DNA from: Flavobacterium algicola
GTDB taxonomy: Bacteria > Bacteroidota > Bacteroidia > Flavobacteriales > Flavobacteriaceae
DNA: 64,000 nucleotides
Direction: 5' to 3'
NCBI RefSeq assembly: GCF_022399565.1
Contig: NZ_JAJTUT010000005.1
Location: 124,001 to 188,000 of the forward strand
Numbering within the stretch: position 1 is the stretch's first letter; the number at the start of each line of letters is the position of its first letter. The translations under genes and the position numbers were made by a program. This document shows, piece by piece, positions 62,198 to 64,000 of this stretch. Under the pieces are notes generated by a model that ran no database searches, was not told the DNA's origin, and saw only the letters and a list, made by a program, of their open reading frames with translations.

Positions 62198-62995
62198 ATG
62201 AAATATTTAGAAACAGATGAAGAAAAAAAATCATTTACTATCACCGCAATTATTTTCGGGATACTACTTGTATTGTTCTTCTATTTAGGCCTAACCTCAC
62301 TTGACCCACCACCAGAAAACGGTATTGCCATCAATTTTGGTACGACCGAATTTGGCAATGGAAAAATACAGCCTACAGAAGCTATTCAGTCGGCACCACA
62401 GCCAACTGCCGCTCAGCCAGCAGCATCTAAAGTCGAAGAAGTGCTTTCACAAGATGTTGAAGATGCTCCTATGATGAAAACAGCCAAAAAAACACAACCT
62501 ACCAAACAAGTAGCTGAAGCCGAAGTAAAACAAAAACCTAAGGAAAGTCCGAAACCTTCTAAAAGCACCACCGATGCATTATCTAGTTTAATAAACGGAC
62601 CAAAATCGGACGGAAAGTCAAAAGGCGGTGAAGGTAACGATTCACAAGCAGGTGATAAAGGAAGCATTAATGGTGATGCTTACGCGAGCTCCTATTATGG
62701 TTCTGGAACAGGATCAGGTAACGGTAGCGGCTGGGGACTTAATGGTAGAAGCATTAGTTCTAGAGGTAAAGAAGTTCAAAAATGCAACGAATCTGGTACT
62801 GTAGTGGTTCAAATTACAGTTAACAGAAACGGAAATGTTATAGCTGCCAAATATACCAAAGGAACGACCAACACAAATCCGTGTTTAGTAGAGCCTGCTC
62901 TAGCGACGGCCCGCAAATACAAATGGCAACCCGACAGTAATGCTCCCGAAACCCAAGTGGGATTCATCACAGTCAACTTTAAATTAGGAGAATAA
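62198..62995 (+). CDS. TonB-like energy transducer
   Basis: 265 residues. N-terminal transmembrane helix (about 13-32, TITAIIFGILLVLFFYLGL), an extended Pro/Lys-rich linker (about 55-125, with KESPKPSKSTT) that would span the periplasm, a Gly-rich stretch (GSGTGSGNGSGW), and a C-terminal TonB-like domain (about 190-265) with GTVVVQITVNRNGNVIAAKYTKGTTNTNPCLVEPAL and NAPETQVGFITVNFKL. It is encoded 37 bases after exbD, so the three genes form one energising complex. Typical of Bacteroidota exbBD-tonB operons. Confidence 0.9.
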   Translation: MKYLETDEEKKSFTITAIIFGILLVLFFYLGLTSLDPPPENGIAINFGTTEFGNGKIQPTEAIQSAPQPTAAQPAASKVEEVLSQDVEDAPMMKTAKKTQPTKQVAEAEVKQKPKESPKPSKSTTDALSSLINGPKSDGKSKGGEGNDSQAGDKGSINGDAYASSYYGSGTGSGNGSGWGLNGRSISSRGKEVQKCNESGTVVVQITVNRNGNVIAAKYTKGTTNTNPCLVEPALATARKYKWQPDSNAPETQVGFITVNFKLGE

Positions 62996-63012
62996 TTTTT
63001 TTAAAATAATTA

Positions 63013-63151
63013 GGGCGTGCCACCAATACAAAATGCTACTACAGCAATCGCTCAGCATTTTGTATTGCTGTCGAGCTATCCATTACAAGTCCTCAACAAG
63101 TTCCGCTATAGCTGCACTTGTCTGCGGGCTTTTCACTTTTATCTCTCACGC
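63013..63151 (+). repeat. Structured intergenic repeat, copy 4
   Basis: 139 bases starting GGGCGTGCC and ending CTCACGC; GCGTG and CACGC close the element. The inner hairpin is a perfect 13-bp stem, AATACAAAATGCT (63025-63037) / AGCATTTTGTATT (63054-63066). Conserved arms: GAGCTATCCATTACAAGTCC, and GCGGGCTTTTCACTTTTATC. Read in reverse the arms match those of copies 2 and 3 (GGACTTGT and AGTGAAAAGCCCG). Confidence 0.72.
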
Positions 63152-63238
63152 AAAACGGCATGAGAAAATAGTAACATATTATTTTGAATTGACCAATTGA
63201 GTACTTTTAATTTTCTTATATAATCGACATGCTTAACT

Positions 63239-63350
63239 GCGTGAAGGATTGCAGTGAAAATCCTCTTTTAGGGCTTTTTCTGCCCCAAAAAAGATTGTAA
63301 CGGAAAGCCTGACCCGTCCCGAAGTTTCGGGATTACGGAGGGGCACGCCC
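63239..63350 (-). repeat. Structured intergenic repeat, copy 5 (inverted relative to copy 4)
   Basis: 112 bases. The minus-strand read starts GGGCGTGCC and ends CTTCACGC, so the outer nine bases pair with those of copy 4 (63013-63021 with 63342-63350). The inner palindrome TCCCGAA-GT-TTCGGGA is at 63317-63332, the arms ATTGTAACGGAAAGCC and GATTGCAGTGAAAATCC. It lies just upstream of folC. Confidence 0.72.
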
Positions 63351-63384
63351 ACAAAAAAAAACACTTTCATATACCGAAATACTA

Positions 63385-63416
63385 TTTGAGCACCACCAAA
63401 AGAAGTTGTACTTTTG
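63385..63416 (+). promoter_or_regulatory. Promoter of folC (-33 and -7)
   Basis: TTTG at 63385-63388 and TACTTTTG at 63409-63416, spacing 20 bases. The leader to the ATG is about 18 bases past the box. Confidence 0.75.
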
Positions 63417-63434
63417 GATTCAAAATTACAATCG

Positions 63435-64000
63435 ATGAATTACCAAGAAACTACTACATGGATGTTCAACCAGTTGCCCATGTACCAAACGCAAGGCGCA
63501 ACAGCATATAAGGAAGATTTACAAAACACAATCGAACTTATTGAACATCTCGACAACCCGCATCATCAATTAAAATGCATACATGTAGCAGGAACCAATG
63601 GTAAAGGATCTACCTCACACATGCTAGCCTCTATTTTGCAAGAGGCTGGATATAAAGTCGGACTTTATACGTCACCTCATCTCAGAGATTATCGTGAAAG
63701 AATCAAAATTAACGGTCAAGAAATCAGCGAAGACTTTATTTGCAAATTTATTGCCAAGAACAAACCGTTTTTTGAGAGTCACGATATTAGTTTTTTTGAA
63801 ATGAGCGTTGGCCTCGCTTTCGAATATTTCTCCGTGGAGCAGGTCGATTTTGCCATTATAGAAGTAGGAATGGGTGGCCGACTAGACGCTACCAATATTA
63901 TAACTCCCCTGATCTCGGTAATTACTAATATAGGATTAGACCACACTCAATTCCTAGGCAATACCTTAACATCAGTCGCAACAGAAAAAGCTGGAATAAT
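63435..64000 (+). CDS. folC: Bifunctional folylpolyglutamate/dihydrofolate synthase, N-terminal part
   Basis: The gene starts at 63435 and runs off the window end, with 188 codons visible. The Mur-ligase-type P-loop is HVAGTNGKGSTSHML (about 50-64), followed by the GLYTSPHLRDYRERIKING motif typical of FolC and the acceptor-binding region IIEVGMGGRLDATNIITP. The start is supported by a -33/-7 promoter 18 bases upstream. FolC adds glutamate to tetrahydrofolate, and in many bacteria also makes dihydrofolate. Secure although truncated. Confidence 0.95.
   Translation, partial: MNYQETTTWMFNQLPMYQTQGATAYKEDLQNTIELIEHLDNPHHQLKCIHVAGTNGKGSTSHMLASILQEAGYKVGLYTSPHLRDYRERIKINGQEISEDFICKFIAKNKPFFESHDISFFEMSVGLAFEYFSVEQVDFAIIEVGMGGRLDATNIITPLISVITNIGLDHTQFLGNTLTSVATEKAGI

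Noticed and set aside
1..64000. tRNA, rRNA, prophage or insertion sequence
   Set aside because: No cloverleaf with a T-loop, rRNA signature, transposase or phage structural gene was recognised by eye; a tRNAscan or ISfinder search could still find one.

Overview
The window comes from an AT-rich chromosome of the family Flavobacteriaceae, most likely Flavobacterium or a close relative. The evidence is SusC/SusD outer-membrane pairs, a type IX secretion C-terminal domain, a signal-peptide/TPR/LuxR-type regulator, leading peptidase-type signal peptides ending in AQ or SQ, and many TAnnTTTG -7 promoter boxes (the Bacteroidota housekeeping type). I see no prophage, transposase, integrase, CRISPR array, tRNA or rRNA. 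Most of the window is ordinary core genome; the unusual content is in the intergenic DNA and in a small GbsR-regulated locus.

Layout. 1-9443: two tandem SusC/SusD pairs (the first cut by the window edge) separated by rlmB and about 780 bp of AT-rich DNA. 9494-21479: housekeeping genes: rhomboid protease, rarA, a YjjG-type nucleotidase, radC, mpl, a TPR protein, a glycosyltransferase, obgE, a CNNM/CorC-type protein, adk and hpt. 21653-25596: a PQQ-type sugar dehydrogenase followed by a TonB-dependent receptor and a helical protein. 25705-30318: purK-purE, a secreted unknown and an M3 oligopeptidase. 30370-31515: an AAA/DUF4143 ATPase with 33-bp palindromic repeats over its promoter. 31738-37459: a GbsR/MarR regulator with a 28-bp palindrome in front of both itself and the next operon (DUF2071, DCC thiol oxidoreductase, TIGR01777 epimerase, a nonsense-interrupted SRPBCC gene), then a methyltransferase and a UbiA-like membrane protein. 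37765-39298: an orphan ABC exporter pair. 39550-47006: gcvP with a structured leader, a KAS III enzyme, a methyltransferase plus GT2 pair, and an MlaE/MlaF lipid transporter. 47111-51931: DUF445, SprT-like, SDR, LysE and acyl-CoA dehydrogenase genes. 52082-58744: anmK, a small secreted protein plus TonB receptor, and a T9SS-secreted propeller protein. 59130-64000: a TPR-LuxR regulator, exbB-exbD-tonB, and the start of folC.

How the genes work together. The exbB/exbD/tonB set would energise the TonB receptors found elsewhere in the window. mpl and anmK are both cell-wall recycling enzymes. adk, hpt, purK and purE serve purine metabolism. The PQQ dehydrogenase next to a TonB receptor suggests cofactor or substrate uptake.

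The best candidates for something undescribed are: (1) five intergenic copies of one structured, RNA-like repeat family (10387, 20202, 43730, and an inverted pair at 63013/63239) with conserved internal arms and variable hairpins; (2) the shared GbsR operator and its uncharacterised operon; (3) the 33-bp operator array over the DUF4143 ATPase promoter; (4) a gcvP leader with mutually exclusive pairings; and (5) three genes with exactly TAnnTTTG-N4-ATG, implying leaderless mRNAs. All of these are read by eye from the sequence; no database search was run.
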